Shown here: in pieces, positions 21,362 through 33,592 of the stretch
Numbering within the stretch: position 1 is the stretch's first letter
Layout: the number at the start of each line of letters is the position of its first letter
Assembly (NCBI GenBank): GCA_037013495.1
Contig: CM072806.1
Location: forward strand, 29,948,001 to 30,012,000
Length of the DNA stretch: 64,000 bases
Source of the DNA: Hippophae tibetana
Taxonomy: Eukaryota; Streptophyta; Magnoliopsida; Rosales; Elaeagnaceae
Direction of reading: 5' to 3'
Notes under the pieces: generated by a model
The model's input: only the letters and a program-made list of their open reading frames with translations
The model's database searches: none
What the model was told of the DNA's origin: nothing
Made by a program: the position numbers and the translations under genes

Positions 21362-24300
21362 TACTAGAAGTTAATATCGACAGCATATCATTCGTTTACT
21401 ATTAATATTTATGATAATAACTTAAAGTACTTGTTAAGTTTAGCTTATAAATTTAAAAGATGAAATTTAATGAAATAAGAAAATCATCTTTTTTCAATAC
21501 ACAACATAATAGGGTATTTATTAATAAACAATTATAACAATTTGATAAATGGACTAATGAATTTATAGAAATAGATAAAATCTTTCAAGAGCTTGGAAAA
21601 ATTATAAAACAAAAAATACTAACAGATTTTGAAATACCAGAGAAATAACACTTAGATATAAAAAAACTCCTCATACTAGGAAGAAAAAGTAATGTAGTAA
21701 AAAATAATAATATACTAAGATTTATTTTTATAGATCATGAAAGAGAAACTTCTAAAAAAAGAAGAAGTTGTAGAACTAAAAGAAGAAATTTAAATAATAA
21801 AATATTACTACATGATGTAATACTAGGAATAAAATAGTAGCAAGATGTTTAAAAATAAATTACAATATATATAATTAGAATTTAATGGAAGGCTACTAGC
21901 GTATCAAAAACCAAATAATAATAATGAAAGCTTTGAGCAAAAGAAATGAATGTAGCATAAGAGCCAAACATTGAATCCTTATAAGACATAAATGAAAGAC
22001 AAAAGGAACTATAAATGAAATAATGGAATTTAATAAAAAAAATTACAATAGAATATTAATGAAGACTTTATATAATTAAGAATAGATATAAATAACATAT
22101 CTAGAAATAAAGAAATCATAAGTCATAAGCCTAATCCATTTGAAGAATTAAAAGAAAAATCACCTAGAAGATGAGATGTGTTGATACTTAAGAATGAATA
22201 AAAATGATGAAAAATCTAAAGATAATGAAAAAGATATAACTATAGTTTAATGGAATACATAAAAGAATTAAAAGAGCAATTTATAGATCCTAAAAATAGG
22301 GTTATAGAAAAATTAGTTAGGTTATTAATTCTAACAGATGTAGAACTAAGAAAACATTATAATTAAAAACTCCGTACAAATAAAAAAAGATGATACGACA
22401 ATAGTCAATAAAATTGATTTTGAACCAGAAATCATAACCCTAAAAGGTCATATAAAACCAATTTTACTACCAATCCCTTATTAAGAAGAAATATAAGATC
22501 CACATAGAGAAGAAAGAAGTAAACAAAGGTCGAAAAATTGCTTATAAAAGGAAATAACAACTCAAAATGAAAGAAGGATTACATTGGAGAACTACATGTA
22601 ATATCCCACCAAAATTCAAACTCCATGAAAATTATAGATCTAATCATTTAGATTTAGATTCTACAAGAGATAAAAAAAAGCCTTAGATGAATGGGCCAAT
22701 GGTATGAGTATAATCAAACCCTTCAACTTGTAGAGTCCTAATAGCTTAAAAAATGACAGGGAATGTTAACGCTTGGTTTATAAATTTAACATAATAATAA
22801 CATCTATTAATGCAAGGGAACTTCCCCACAGGTAGAGAATACTTAAAAACTATAGTAAATGAAATACACAAGAAATTTATTTGAGAAGATAAAAGAGACA
22901 TATACTAAATCTAGTAAAAATTAAATTGAGAAAGCCAAATAACATTTAACAAATATGAAAATATGTAACATGTGTTATGTATATTCTTTTATTTGTGAAT
23001 ACAAAATGTATTATCATAAATTACCACACTCTATACAAAAAACTTATAAGGAAATTTTCTTCCATACATTACCTAGAACATTGCATAAAACCCTAACACA
23101 AGGATGGAATAAAATAAATAGAGAAACGTACAATACCAAACACCCTAGGAGAATATGGATGTAAGAGAGTTGAGAATGCTAGAAAAATATAGATGCAACA
23201 TAAATATTATAAGCAAAAATAAAAGAAAATACAAAACACTTGAAAGATATAGATTTAGGAAACAAAATTTCCATAAATTTGAAAGAAGGTATAATAAGAA
23301 CCATATAAGAGAAGATATTTTAGGAGAAAAAGATACAAGTCATCAGAAAACAAAAATTATTACCCATTAGAAAAAAGAAATATAAATGTTGGATTTGTAA
23401 TAAGGAAGGAAATTATGCCAATAAATTCCCTAGCAAGCTTCAACATAGGAGATAATTTAAAAAGCAATTTTTGCAGAAAAAATATATTAGAAGAGGCTTT
23501 TTAAATGGAATTGGAATTAATAAAGGAGTTAGATATAGAAAAAATACTTACAGTATCTATCTATTAGAGGAAACTAGGGAAATAATCGACTCAGAATATA
23601 AGTACTCTTCATAGGAAGATGAATAATTTGTATAGTATTACAAATCCAAACAGTACCTATATTATGGTAGGATTGAAATTTAAAGGCTATGTAGCTATCA
23701 TTTACATGCATATATAGATACAAGAGTCAGTATGTGTGTAGCAAGTAAATATGTATTACTAGAATAACACTGGAACATGCACAAAAAGATTTAATTGTAA
23801 GAATTGTTAATAATACTATAATAAATCTTAATAAGGTTTTAAAAGATATAGATATAATGATAAGAGGAGAAAAATTTCATAGTCCTACCATGTATCAATA
23901 AGTAACAAAAGGTTATTTATTAATAGGAAATTATTTTTTAAACTTACATAAACTTTTTATACAATATTTAGATAAAATAAGTCTAATAATGCTAGATAGT
24001 GAAACCATTTATGTATAAAAAATAAGAAAAACAAAACTCTTTTCTTAGTGAAATATAGGAAGATTAAGCCTAACAATTATCAAAAAATTATAAAAAAACA
24101 ATATGCACTGAAAATCCTTTAGATCCAAAAATTAATAAATGTAAAATGATTGCCAACCTAAAATTAAGAGATCCTAACAAGATTATTAGAGTAAAATCCA
24201 TGATTTATACTCTAGAAGACATGGTTGAATTTGGAAAATAAATTCAAATTTTTTGAAACTAAAAGTCATAATACCAAGTAATTCACCTCACTCTAGTCTG

Positions 24301-26660
24301 ACATTCTTAGTGAAAAAAGAAGCTAAAAAGGGAAGAAGAAAAAATGAGAACGGTAGTAAACTTCAAACATTGAATAAATAAACCATAAATGATAGATATT
24401 TTATTCCAAAGAAGAAGAACTGTTATCATTAATAAAATGAAAGAAATACTTCTCAATTTTTGATTGCAAAAATGGATTTTGGTAAATAAGACTATATGAA
24501 GAATCTCAAAAACTAACGACATTTAGTTTTCCCCAAGATAGTTCCAATGGACTATTGTAACATTTGGATTTAAACAAGCCCCATGTATATTTCAAAGATA
24601 TATGGATAATATCTTTAAGAAATTACAAAATATTTGTTGTGTTTACGTAGATGATATTTTAGTTTTGAGTAATGATTTAAATCGACATTATTTAGATATT
24701 ATTAATATTTTACAAGAATGCAAGAAGGAAGACATTGTATTTTTAGAGAAGAAAGTCATAATTGCTCAATAAAAGATTAAATATTTAGAGTTGCAAAACA
24801 AAGATGGAAAACATAATCTACAAAACCATATACTAAATAATAGTTATGATTCCCTAATGAATTAAAAGACAAATGCCAATTATAAAGATTTTTATGATAT
24901 TTGACATATGCTGAAGCCTATATCAAGAAATTGGTATAAATGAGAAAACCCTTAGAAGTAAAATTTAAAAAAGATAGTGTTTGGGAATGGACAGAACAAA
25001 ATACTATGTATATAGATAAAGTAAAAGCATAGGTAAAACATTTATCGACTTTATACCATCTAGGTCCAGATGATAAAATAATAATTAAAATAGATGTTTC
25101 ACATGAATATTGGGAACCAATTTTGAAAGTAGATGTAGATGACAAATAAACAGAAAGAACTTAATTGTTCAAAACAATTCTTAGAGTCCAAAAACTCTAA
25201 AGAAGAATCCTTATCAAAATTCAATCTCAAAGAGATAAAACTTCTAAAGAAATAATTCAAAATGAAAAAAAAGAAACGAACAGTTCAAAAGAGGGAAATA
25301 TTTCTAATATATATAAAAAAGAAAAAGCTAGTTAGATTGATGAAGTAGAAAAAGAATAACAGACTTACGGAGTCTACAATAGCCCAAAATCATGAATTCA
25401 CAACAATTAGGCAGGATAAAGTAAAGTCATTCTTGAGTTTAGTGAAGTATGTCACAGAGCCTTCACCAATAATATAGAAGCTAAAGGTAGTTATGCTAAT
25501 TAAAAAACGCCAAAATTAATAACTTTAGAGGAAATTGTAAAAAAAAATTACTTTGCAACATTACAACAACAACTAGCACCACCAAGTAAGTTAAAAACTC
25601 TAGGAAAGATAGTATGTTTGGAGAGTCACTCTCACATAAATAACAAGGGTAGTATGACTACTAGTACTATTTAGGGAAATAACTTTTAAGAACACATCAA
25701 TCATTGAAGAATAAAAAGATCAATATAAGAATTTGTTTAAACCATAATGGTTAAGACTTTATAACTTGGCTAGGAAATCTACCCAAGAGCATATTGAAGA
25801 TATGAAATTCTGGATCACAAAAAAGAATTTTTTACAAGAAGTAAATTTAATATTCTTGAAGGAGTTGATCCAATCTTTGTCTATAGGGCATCATATAAGT
25901 ATTATTAAGAAATATTTCCAGAAATTAATTTAAGTGAATTAAATTACTTTCTTGAAAATTTCAAGAAGATTATTAAGAACCATAGAAAGAAGATTAGAAT
26001 AGGCAATAAGTTGTTTATCTTAGATTTTTTAGTTCACAAATGAACTTGAATGAAGAAGGTTGTATTAGTCCCTATCATTTTATCAAGCTAGGGATTTCCA
26101 ACACAAATAGAGAAGTTTCCAAGCCAAGGGCACTTCTAGAAAAAGAATTCAATATAGATGAACTTTGTGTATTAAATGGCCAAATGTTAGGACACATTTA
26201 CCATGAATTTAGTAAGATTGAAAACTCTATTAAAGTCAAAGTAAATTATTCAACTAGTAAAGTCATTATTATTTTCTATAGTAATATAGCTATTATCAAA
26301 GAAGATGGTGAAAAAATTATCAAATTTGAGGAAAATTTCAATAGCAATAACTTAGAAATTTATCCAAAAATAAGGAAGGTTTTTTACTTTTATGCTAGAA
26401 AAACCACTTAAGATCACAAATGCATTTACTGCATCAAGGATAGAGATTTTTCATCACCTGCATCATCAAAACTATCGATAGAAAATGACAAGGAAAAATG
26501 AAGATGAAGGACTATCGATAGATGACGATAAAGAAAAAAAAATTAAAGATATAGAATCGATATCTTTAGTTGATAACACATACCAAGGAAAAGGAATGGC
26601 TGGAATCCAAAGGCCAAAAGCAAAAAAGAAGAAGAAGAATTATTAAAGAAAGGGTAAAAT
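21362..26660 (+). pseudogene. Decayed endogenous pararetrovirus (Caulimoviridae)
   Basis: This A-rich plus-strand region carries remnants of a caulimovirid polyprotein in the usual order, broken by many stops and frame changes. A degenerate CCHC zinc knuckle of the coat protein lies at about 23387-23430; its His and last Cys positions are changed. Reverse transcriptase remnants follow (about 24340-24840), including the active-site motif YVDD at 24644-24655 and the preceding GFKQAP motif. An RNase H-like start is near 25090. Downstream is a further reading frame (26040-26411). Genus cannot be fixed; a separate frame after the polymerase would suit a florendovirus-like layout. Integration is established by the flanking plant transposons and by the decay. 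It is not a functional virus. Confidence 0.8.
26040..26411 (+). pseudogene. Pararetrovirus downstream open frame, unknown function
   Basis: A 123-codon open frame lies after the polymerase remnants, followed past its stop by a CIYCI-type Cys pair and an acidic Ser-rich tail. A diverged version is found on the minus strand at 29032-29259, inside the second pararetrovirus fragment, so it is a real component of the element rather than a chance frame. Upstream stops show the frame is truncated. I do not recognise the function. Confidence 0.6.
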
Positions 26661-26696
26661 AGTTATTCTTTATTTGTAAACAAGGATTCCTTACTC

Positions 26697-26705
26697 TATA
26701 AAAGG
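26697..26705 (+). promoter_or_regulatory. Pararetrovirus promoter TATA box
   Basis: TATAAAAGG is followed by AAACCCTTATTTTCATTAG, downstream of the last coding region, where caulimovirids have their pregenomic promoter. The inverted second copy has TATAAAAG with the same following bases at 28876-28883 (minus). Confidence 0.6.
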
Positions 26706-26959
26706 AAACCCTTATTTTCATTAGAAGCATATAGCTTCAATTAAAGCATACTCTTTACCCTAGAAAATTATTCATCTAGTAGTTATGTATTTAGGAATCA
26801 TGAGGGCGTTCTTACTCTTTTCCTACTTCTTAGTAATTTAATTTAGACATCATAATATATACGAATGCAAAGGCTTCACCATTAGCAAGAGGATATTAAA
26901 GTTTAAGCAAGCTGAGGCATACTATGTGTAATAAAAGAAAATGAACAACACTTATTTTT

Positions 26960-28600
26960 CCTTGTTATGTGTTAAAATATCATGAAAAAACTTAGTTTCT
27001 ATTTAATATGGTAATTTAAGTGAAAAGATATCAAATAGATCAAAAATGGAAAAAATTGAGGACAAATACAGAATTACAGGGTCGATTAATTGACCAGGTA
27101 TAGGATTGATCAATTTTTTATAACTAGATCGATAAAAAAAAAAGTGGATTGATCGAAGGTCATTACTTGATTCATCTAGAATAGGGTTGATCGATAAAGT
27201 GAGGAGGATTAAAACGTGTTAGCCTAGAATAAAATCCCAACTTTCAATCTCAACCCTTGGACTATAGTAATACAAAACCCAATCTAATAAGGATCAATTA
27301 CAACCTATTTGAAGCACTATAGAGAGGTCATAAAAACACACAATTAAGATTACAAACCCTAGCAGTTACAAAGAAAAGAAAAGAAGTTATAAATATCAAG
27401 AGGAGATTAAAAAATATACAACTTTATGAAGGATTCAAGAGAATATTAGTGCTACAAATCAAGAGATTGAGTGTATTTCTTCTTCTTCTCCTTTCTTTAT
27501 CAATTATATAGTCTTTCTTTATGAAAAATATGACCTTTAAAAATATACTTATGTCTGGCTAATTTATTAATCTAGGGGTCTTATGAATCCAATTTTCTAC
27601 ATATGTTGTTCTAATATTTTACCCCAATTGTTTTTGCAATTTAATTATATTATTTAATATAATTTTTATGCTAATTAATTGTTTGACCAACAATTGATCT
27701 ATCGAGAAAATTAAATAAATTTGAGATAATTATTTAATTATTTTTCATAATTAAATAATATGCAAAGTTTCTAGGTAAAAATGTATAATTCTTATGTGTG
27801 TGATCTATAATTGATGAACTTAATGAGTAGTATGAAATCTAATAGACTTGAGAGTGTAACGAGGTTAATTATTATACGGTGTGTAGTGTATTTGAGAGAG
27901 AATGCATGTTAAGTTAGATTCAATTGATCATATAATTAATTGATGATAATATTGGGGGAAAATTTAGTAATTAACATGTTAAAAAATTAGGGGATTAAAA
28001 ATTCTTATATCATTTTCTCATATATCTTTTGTAGTTGTTGAGTCTTGTGATTTATAATTAGTTGTCATTTAGTTTTTCAATTTTATAATTTTTTATTATG
28101 CAAATAATATTCATAATAATTATATTGGTATTGAGTTATAAGTTACACAACTTCCCGTGGGATCAATATTTGTACTTATGTGTATTATATTACTTGTACG
28201 ACCTGTATATATGTGGATTGCATTGTGATGATCATTAGTGGTGTTAAATTTGCATTCATTAATGTATTTTTTCTTTGCTATGGCTCTAATACCAAATTAT
28301 GACTAGTTATTTTATAACGCTAGTTGTTACTTCTTACAGATTATCATTTAAAGGCAAACCATTAAGTTGCTTATCAAAACATTGTTTTATTTTTATAATT
28401 TTCTTATGTTTATGTTCATACTAAATTATGGCTAGTTTCATTGTATTTATTTTCTTATTTTTCAGTTTTATAGATGTTACAAATAAATATTTAATCATTC
28501 AAGATTCTTAATTGACTTAGAATTATAATTATCATACCTAAATTTAAGGGCCCACCACATCATTCCCTTCATTTTTCTTCTTCTTTTGTTACACGTGACA
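26960..28600 (+). mobile_element. LTR fragment of family B between the pararetrovirus arms
   Basis: The stretch 27420-27990 matches, in inverse, 48296-48420 plus 42596-42944, where the same family is split by a later insertion. Shared blocks include TCTTATGAATCCAATTTTCT, TTTACCCCAATT, AACTTAATGAGTAGTATG and GGTGTGTAGT. The DNA at 28145-28210 (CTTCCCGTGGGATCAATATT, then CTTGTACGACCTGTA) is like the 3' part of gypsy LTRs. A sequence resembling an initiator-Met tRNA primer site in inverse, GGCTCTAATACCA, lies at 28280. No coding region is present. Ends are undefined. Confidence 0.55.
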
Positions 28601-28629
28601 TGCCTTAACTTACTCAAACCTTATCCTTC

Positions 28630-29279
28630 TTGTAGTGGTGAAGCTTTTGCATTATGATGTCCAAATTAGACTTACTAGAAAATATAAAAAGAGTAACTAC
28701 ACTCAATTTTATTCATAATATTAATAATTATTATAATTGTAAAAGTCAACTAAGAGCCTTGAAAAGATTCTTAGCCACTCATAGTTCATAAATACATAGT
28801 TATTAGATGAATAATTTTTAGAATATAGAGGTTTCTATTGTTGAAGTGGTGTTCAACTAATGGAAATAAGGGTTTCTTTTATAAGACAAGAAATCCCTAT
28901 TTACAATAGTAAAAAATTATCATTTTATCCCTATTGTAATAATTTACCTAACTTTTTTACTTTTGGTTTTCGAATTAAATATTTCATTTTCTTGGAATGA
29001 TCTATCGATTAAATATGTGAGTTCCATATTTTTATTTCTCTTTGTCATTTTCTACTAACAGTCCTATTGATGACGTAGACGATGACACATCATCATCTTC
29101 TTGATCTCTAATGCAATAAATGCATTTGTGATCTTTAGTAGTTTTCTTGGCATACAAACAAAACACCTTTCTTATTTCTTGAAAAAAATTTAGATTATTA
29201 CTGTTAAAATTTATTTCAAACTTACTGATTTTCTCATAATTTTCTTTAGTGAGAGCCATATTGCTATAAAAATTATTAT
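28630..29279 (-). pseudogene. Second pararetrovirus fragment, inverted
   Basis: On the minus strand this repeats, at roughly three quarters identity, the end of the first copy: part of the unknown downstream frame (29259-29032), the CIYCI-type motif, the promoter (TATAAAAG, 28883-28876) and the leader up to a TTTGGACATCATAAT block (about 28655). It lies head to head with 26200-26900. It is truncated on its upstream side by the copia LTR starting at 29280. Confidence 0.75.
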
Positions 29280-32200
29280 TGTAAGTCCCATCATATTTAT
29301 GTTTGTATGTTGGCTTTCTATGTACAAAACACAGTGTCTATTTTATTTTATTTAATGTATTTGTCTTCCTTATGTAAAGTTGTTACTGATAAATGCTTAA
29401 AAAGCACTATAATTACCATGATTTAATGTACTTTAATTGGTTAAAAAGATTTATATTTATATAATTTTATCATATGTTTATATAAATTTTTCTTTACGGA
29501 ATTACAGATATTTTTATTGATTTTTCAGGTATTTTTGCTTAAAAAATAATTTAAAGACTTTAAGAATAATACTTGAGGCAATACATCACAAATATGATGA
29601 GAAAGAATGAGGAAAAGTAAAAAATGGAAAAATGGACAAAACTGCCCAGTTGCGCGCCATCATGCTTGTGCCGCACATTGTTGCTCCCATTTAATGCAGA
29701 AGTCGCGCGTGTAGCCATGCCATTCACACCGCAATCCAATGCTCATTTCCATGCGCATCATGCCCAAATCATACGTGCATCAGCGACTACGTAAGCACTC
29801 ATCCATTCTGCAAATCCAACGTGCATTATCACATTTTTGGTCGTGAATCCCGCCTAGTCGCACCCGTCTACACCTCATATGCATGCCAACCTACCCATTA
29901 CATGTCTAGGCCATTTTTATTCCTTTTTCCCACTTTTTTGTGTTTTTCTTACCTATAAATGGACGATCTCCCCCAACACCAATACACATAATTTTCTCAA
30001 TACTTTCTCTCTCTAACTTTCTCTCTCTAGAAAGTTTTTTAGTTTTAAAGTTCTTCTCTTTTGGAGAAGAAATAGCTATGCTTTTATAAACTTTTAGTTT
30101 TTGATTCAATATACTTAATTGCAAATCTGTTTGGAGGTTTTCTTGAAACGGAATTAGCATAGAAATTCTGTAAGAATTCTTTTGAAGTATAATTTTAAAC
30201 TGAATTCTTTATAGTTATTTTTATGTTTTATTGTTATATGTTATATTTAATTTTTTTGTGATTAAATTTAACATGGCTAGATATTTGTAAATATGATATA
30301 ATAATAATGTTGTTATGCTTGCGAAATATGAAATAGGTAAAACATTTCTATAAAATAAATTGAATTTGTTTTTATTCAAGATTTTATATTAAGAATGTTA
30401 GAGAGAAATATATTATTTTTCATTACAAACTTAAATTTGAAATATAGATTTTAAGGTTTAATTATTCGATTTGATTTAGAGTAGTGTTATTTTATTTGTT
30501 GGTATAATCGTCGAGTAGTTAGAGTGAAAATCTATTTCAATTTTTTTTATAAGAACTATTAATATTCGAAAATATATTGACAACATATTTTCAATAATGG
30601 TTTTAAAACTTAAAAGTTAGTACTCGGATAATTAAATTTTTAGGTTTAATTTGGATACCTTGAATAAAGTTTAAAATGTCTAACCCCACAAAAGATGGTA
30701 TTTAAATAGTTCATTTTCAATCTCTTAAAAAAAGGATTTAATTTAATTAACCAAATTAATTATTGACCCCACTCATACTTGTTAATTGATTTGTTTAATT
30801 AACAAATAATATCTAACCCCACCAAAGGTGGTATTCATATAAAAAAGAGATAATCAGTAAATATCATTTTATATTTTTAATAACTTAAATAATGCGAGTA
30901 AGCATAATTAACTTAATTATTATATTCATAAATACTCCATTGTTATGAATGATAAAAAATTGCATAATTTTTTATTGAATCCATATCTATGTTTATTCTT
31001 TTATGTTATTAGATTATGAAACACAAAAACCAAAATATTTTGACAGGATCTTTAGGATTTAATTTTTGTTTTTAAAAGTTGGATAATAAATTAAAAACCA
31101 CATATATTCTTTCCTTAGATCGACCTTGGGAGTATATTTGTCATTTTTTATAAAATGATTTGTGTACTTGTGAGAGTTTTTACAAATATAAAACCAAAGT
31201 ATTTGTAAGATCGGCATTGCCGATTTTGCTTATAAAGTTTTTAGTGCTTAAAAAACACTCATTAGTTACTGTAGATCAATAATTCACACATGAAAATAGT
31301 TAGATACACTTTGTATATGTTCATCTTTACACACACTATGAGGTTGATTTTTTATAATGTACATGCTAGAATGAGAGTGTTACGCTCACTTACTAACATT
31401 TTTAGTTGTGGTTTTTGGCATGTTATGTGTACAGGTATTTATGGATAGTACTCGATAGTTTTGGAAATGGAAAAATGAAAATTTTAGGACCTCGCCACTA
31501 AGCTCATCACCACCCTTACCACCATCCTTAGCAAGGTGGTTGGAAAGGTTGGAAAATGGAGCCCTATAAATGCCCCCACTCATTTCTCTCTTCTTTAATC
31601 CTTGTTAAAGAACTGAAACTCTGCCAAAATTCACACTAAGATTTATATATGTTGTCAAAATTATTTTGGAGAGACTATCTTTAAGTGTGGGTCGCTTATT
31701 AAGTTTAGTAATCAAATCATAAGCTATGTGCATACGTGGTTTGGCTGTGTGTCTTTCATACATGATTTGATTGTACTAGTGGACTGTGTGTCCCTTGAGA
31801 GTATGAGTTGATACATTTCTAGTTACTTGATCAGTGATTTTCAATCATTTCTCATTAGGTGGTATTGGCTATGTAGGATAGTCAAGTTCGTGTGTCAAAT
31901 CAAGTCATTGTGAAAGCAATAAATGAATAGTAGTGATAGGTAGTTTGGAAAAAAGTCTTGGATGATAAGGTAATTATGGTTTTACTGTCTATTAATATTG
32001 GAACTTGTTTACTATTTAGTGAATTATCTGTTGTTGAGTGGTTGTCTTAAGAAACCTAAGGATGTTACCATATAGATATAGTCTCTAATGGGTTTATCTC
32101 ATTATATTGAGTGTTTTTTGTATGATTGCATGTTGAGCTAGTATAATCTAAGTTTTTTTTATGTATATATATGTTGCAACATATTCAAGCATAAGATATG

Positions 32201-32408
32201 ATTAGAAAGAATTTGTGTGTACTTTCTTTCTACTTTGATATATAATATCTGGTATTCAAGTTATCTACTTTTTGATATTATACTATCTATAATTCTACTC
32301 ATGATTTGTATAAGTGTTTTATATTATTATTTATGTGAATTAGGGCTGAGTCTTTTAGATGTATACATCTCCTTACCCTGGTCGTATATTGGGTTGTGGA
32401 CTATTTCA
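29280..32408 (+). mobile_element. Copia 5' LTR, split by a family A solo LTR
   Basis: The LTR begins TGTAAGTCC at 29280 and ends GGACTATTTCA at 32408, directly before a primer-binding site. Removing the solo LTR and one GTTAC duplication leaves about 1.25 kb, a normal length for SIRE-like copia LTRs. A TATA box, TATAAAT, lies at 31565-31571, preceded by a GC-richer stretch. The LTR start is placed by the TG terminus and by the point where pararetrovirus similarity stops. Confidence 0.6.
29387..31264 (+). mobile_element. Family A solo LTR (TSD GTTAC)
   Basis: The segment begins TGATAAATGCTTAAAAAGCAC and ends AACACTCATTA, and is flanked by perfect GTTAC duplications (29382-29386 and 31265-31269). 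It matches family A LTRs along its whole length: GATTTTTCAGGTATTTT at 29520, GC-richer block 29640-29900, TATA-like CTATAAATG at 29952, hairpin 30051-30071, and the AACCCCACC motifs at about 30680, 30765 and 30810. It is older than the array at 33.6 kb, as many CpG positions have changed. The frame at 29906-30160 lies in this LTR and is not a gene. Confidence 0.88.
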
Positions 32409-32410
32409 AT

Positions 32411-32422
32411 TGGTATCAAAGC
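32411..32422 (+). other. Primer-binding site of the copia element
   Basis: TGGTATCAAAGC closely matches the initiator-Met tRNA 3' end complement (TGGTATCAGAGC) used by plant copia elements. It sits two bases after the LTR end TTTCA. Confidence 0.75.
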
Positions 32423-32639
32423 TGGTGCACCCTTTTGGGCTTAACCATTTCGGTGTTGATTCTAACTCGTTTTTTCATGCATACACATTCTTTTGGATGG
32501 AATCAAAAAGGAGAGATAATATAGGTAGACCACCATATTTGATGGGCTAAACTATGCCTATTTAAAATCACAAATGAGGTTCTTCTTATGGTCCCAAGGA
32601 GACCACATTTGGTTCCTTGTTGAAAATGGCTAGACTTAC

Positions 32640-33592
32640 TCAACCAAAACCCTACCCAATAACTCTGTAATTCCTAAACAAAAGATTTAATGGATAAAGG
32701 AAGAAAGTAAGGAGCGTGAATGGTACATCAAAGGTTTATATCCTATTATCAAGGTTATGTCCCAAGATGAGTACAGAAGGATACAAAGTTGTACTACCTT
32801 CAAACAAGCATGGGACATTCTAGAAACGACTCATGAAGGAGCATTTATTGTCAAAAGATCTAGAATCCTAAAATTAAATATAGACTTCAACTATGCATTA
32901 TATAGGAAGACAAAACCTTAGATAATTTTTATGAATGGTTCTCCAACATTGTAAATTGCTCCTACGACTCAGGAAAACCTATCAATGAGGAAAAGAAAAT
33001 TGAGAAAATCATTGCTAGCCTTTCCTATAGGTATCATGCTAAAGTCACTATTCTAAAGTCCATGTACAAACTGGGTGAACTTACTGTAAATAAACTTGTT
33101 GGTGATTGACAAGTTTTTGAACTTCATCACTTATTACGAAGGTAAAAGTAAGTTGTTTAAGTTAAGGGAATGTTTATGGCACTCAAGATTGCTCAAGAAA
33201 GTGGTTCCAATACTGATACTATTGCCACTTTGGTTGAGTGTGACTCTGATCCTGATGAAGAAGAGATGGCATTACTTGCTTAGGAATTTCCAAGATTCTT
33301 CAAAAAGAAGAAACCCTTCTCTGAAAGTATTGCAAAAGAAAGTTCAAGCTCTAAAGGTTTGAAAGTCATAAAAGACGATAATGACTAAGATGATGAGTCT
33401 AAGAAATAAAAAAAAAAAGATGCCTAAATATAATAAGATGCTTCAAATGTGGGAAGTTGGGTTATATTACTTCCAACTATCTTCAAAAACAAAATCGTAA
33501 GAAAAGGTGTGTAATGAAAGCTGAGGTTGCTGTTCAGATAGTACTAGTAGTGATGATGAGGATAATAATAATATTTTTGAATTTTGATGCTT
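32640..33592 (+). pseudogene. Copia gag, first part
   Basis: Several frames in turn give a UBN2-type gag: FKQAWDILETTHEG (about 32795), then VKRSRILKLN, then IEKIIASLSYRYHAKVTILK (about 33000), and GELTVNKLVGD. A zinc knuckle follows at about 33438-33485 in the form RCFKCGKLGYITSNY, where the His and the last Cys are replaced by Tyr. Frame changes occur near 32915 and 33105, and stops are present. The gene is cut by the family A array at 33593 and continues at 40742. Confidence 0.75.

Noticed and set aside
32217..32550. Two overlapping plus-strand frames
   Set aside because: They span the copia LTR end and primer-binding site, which are non-coding.
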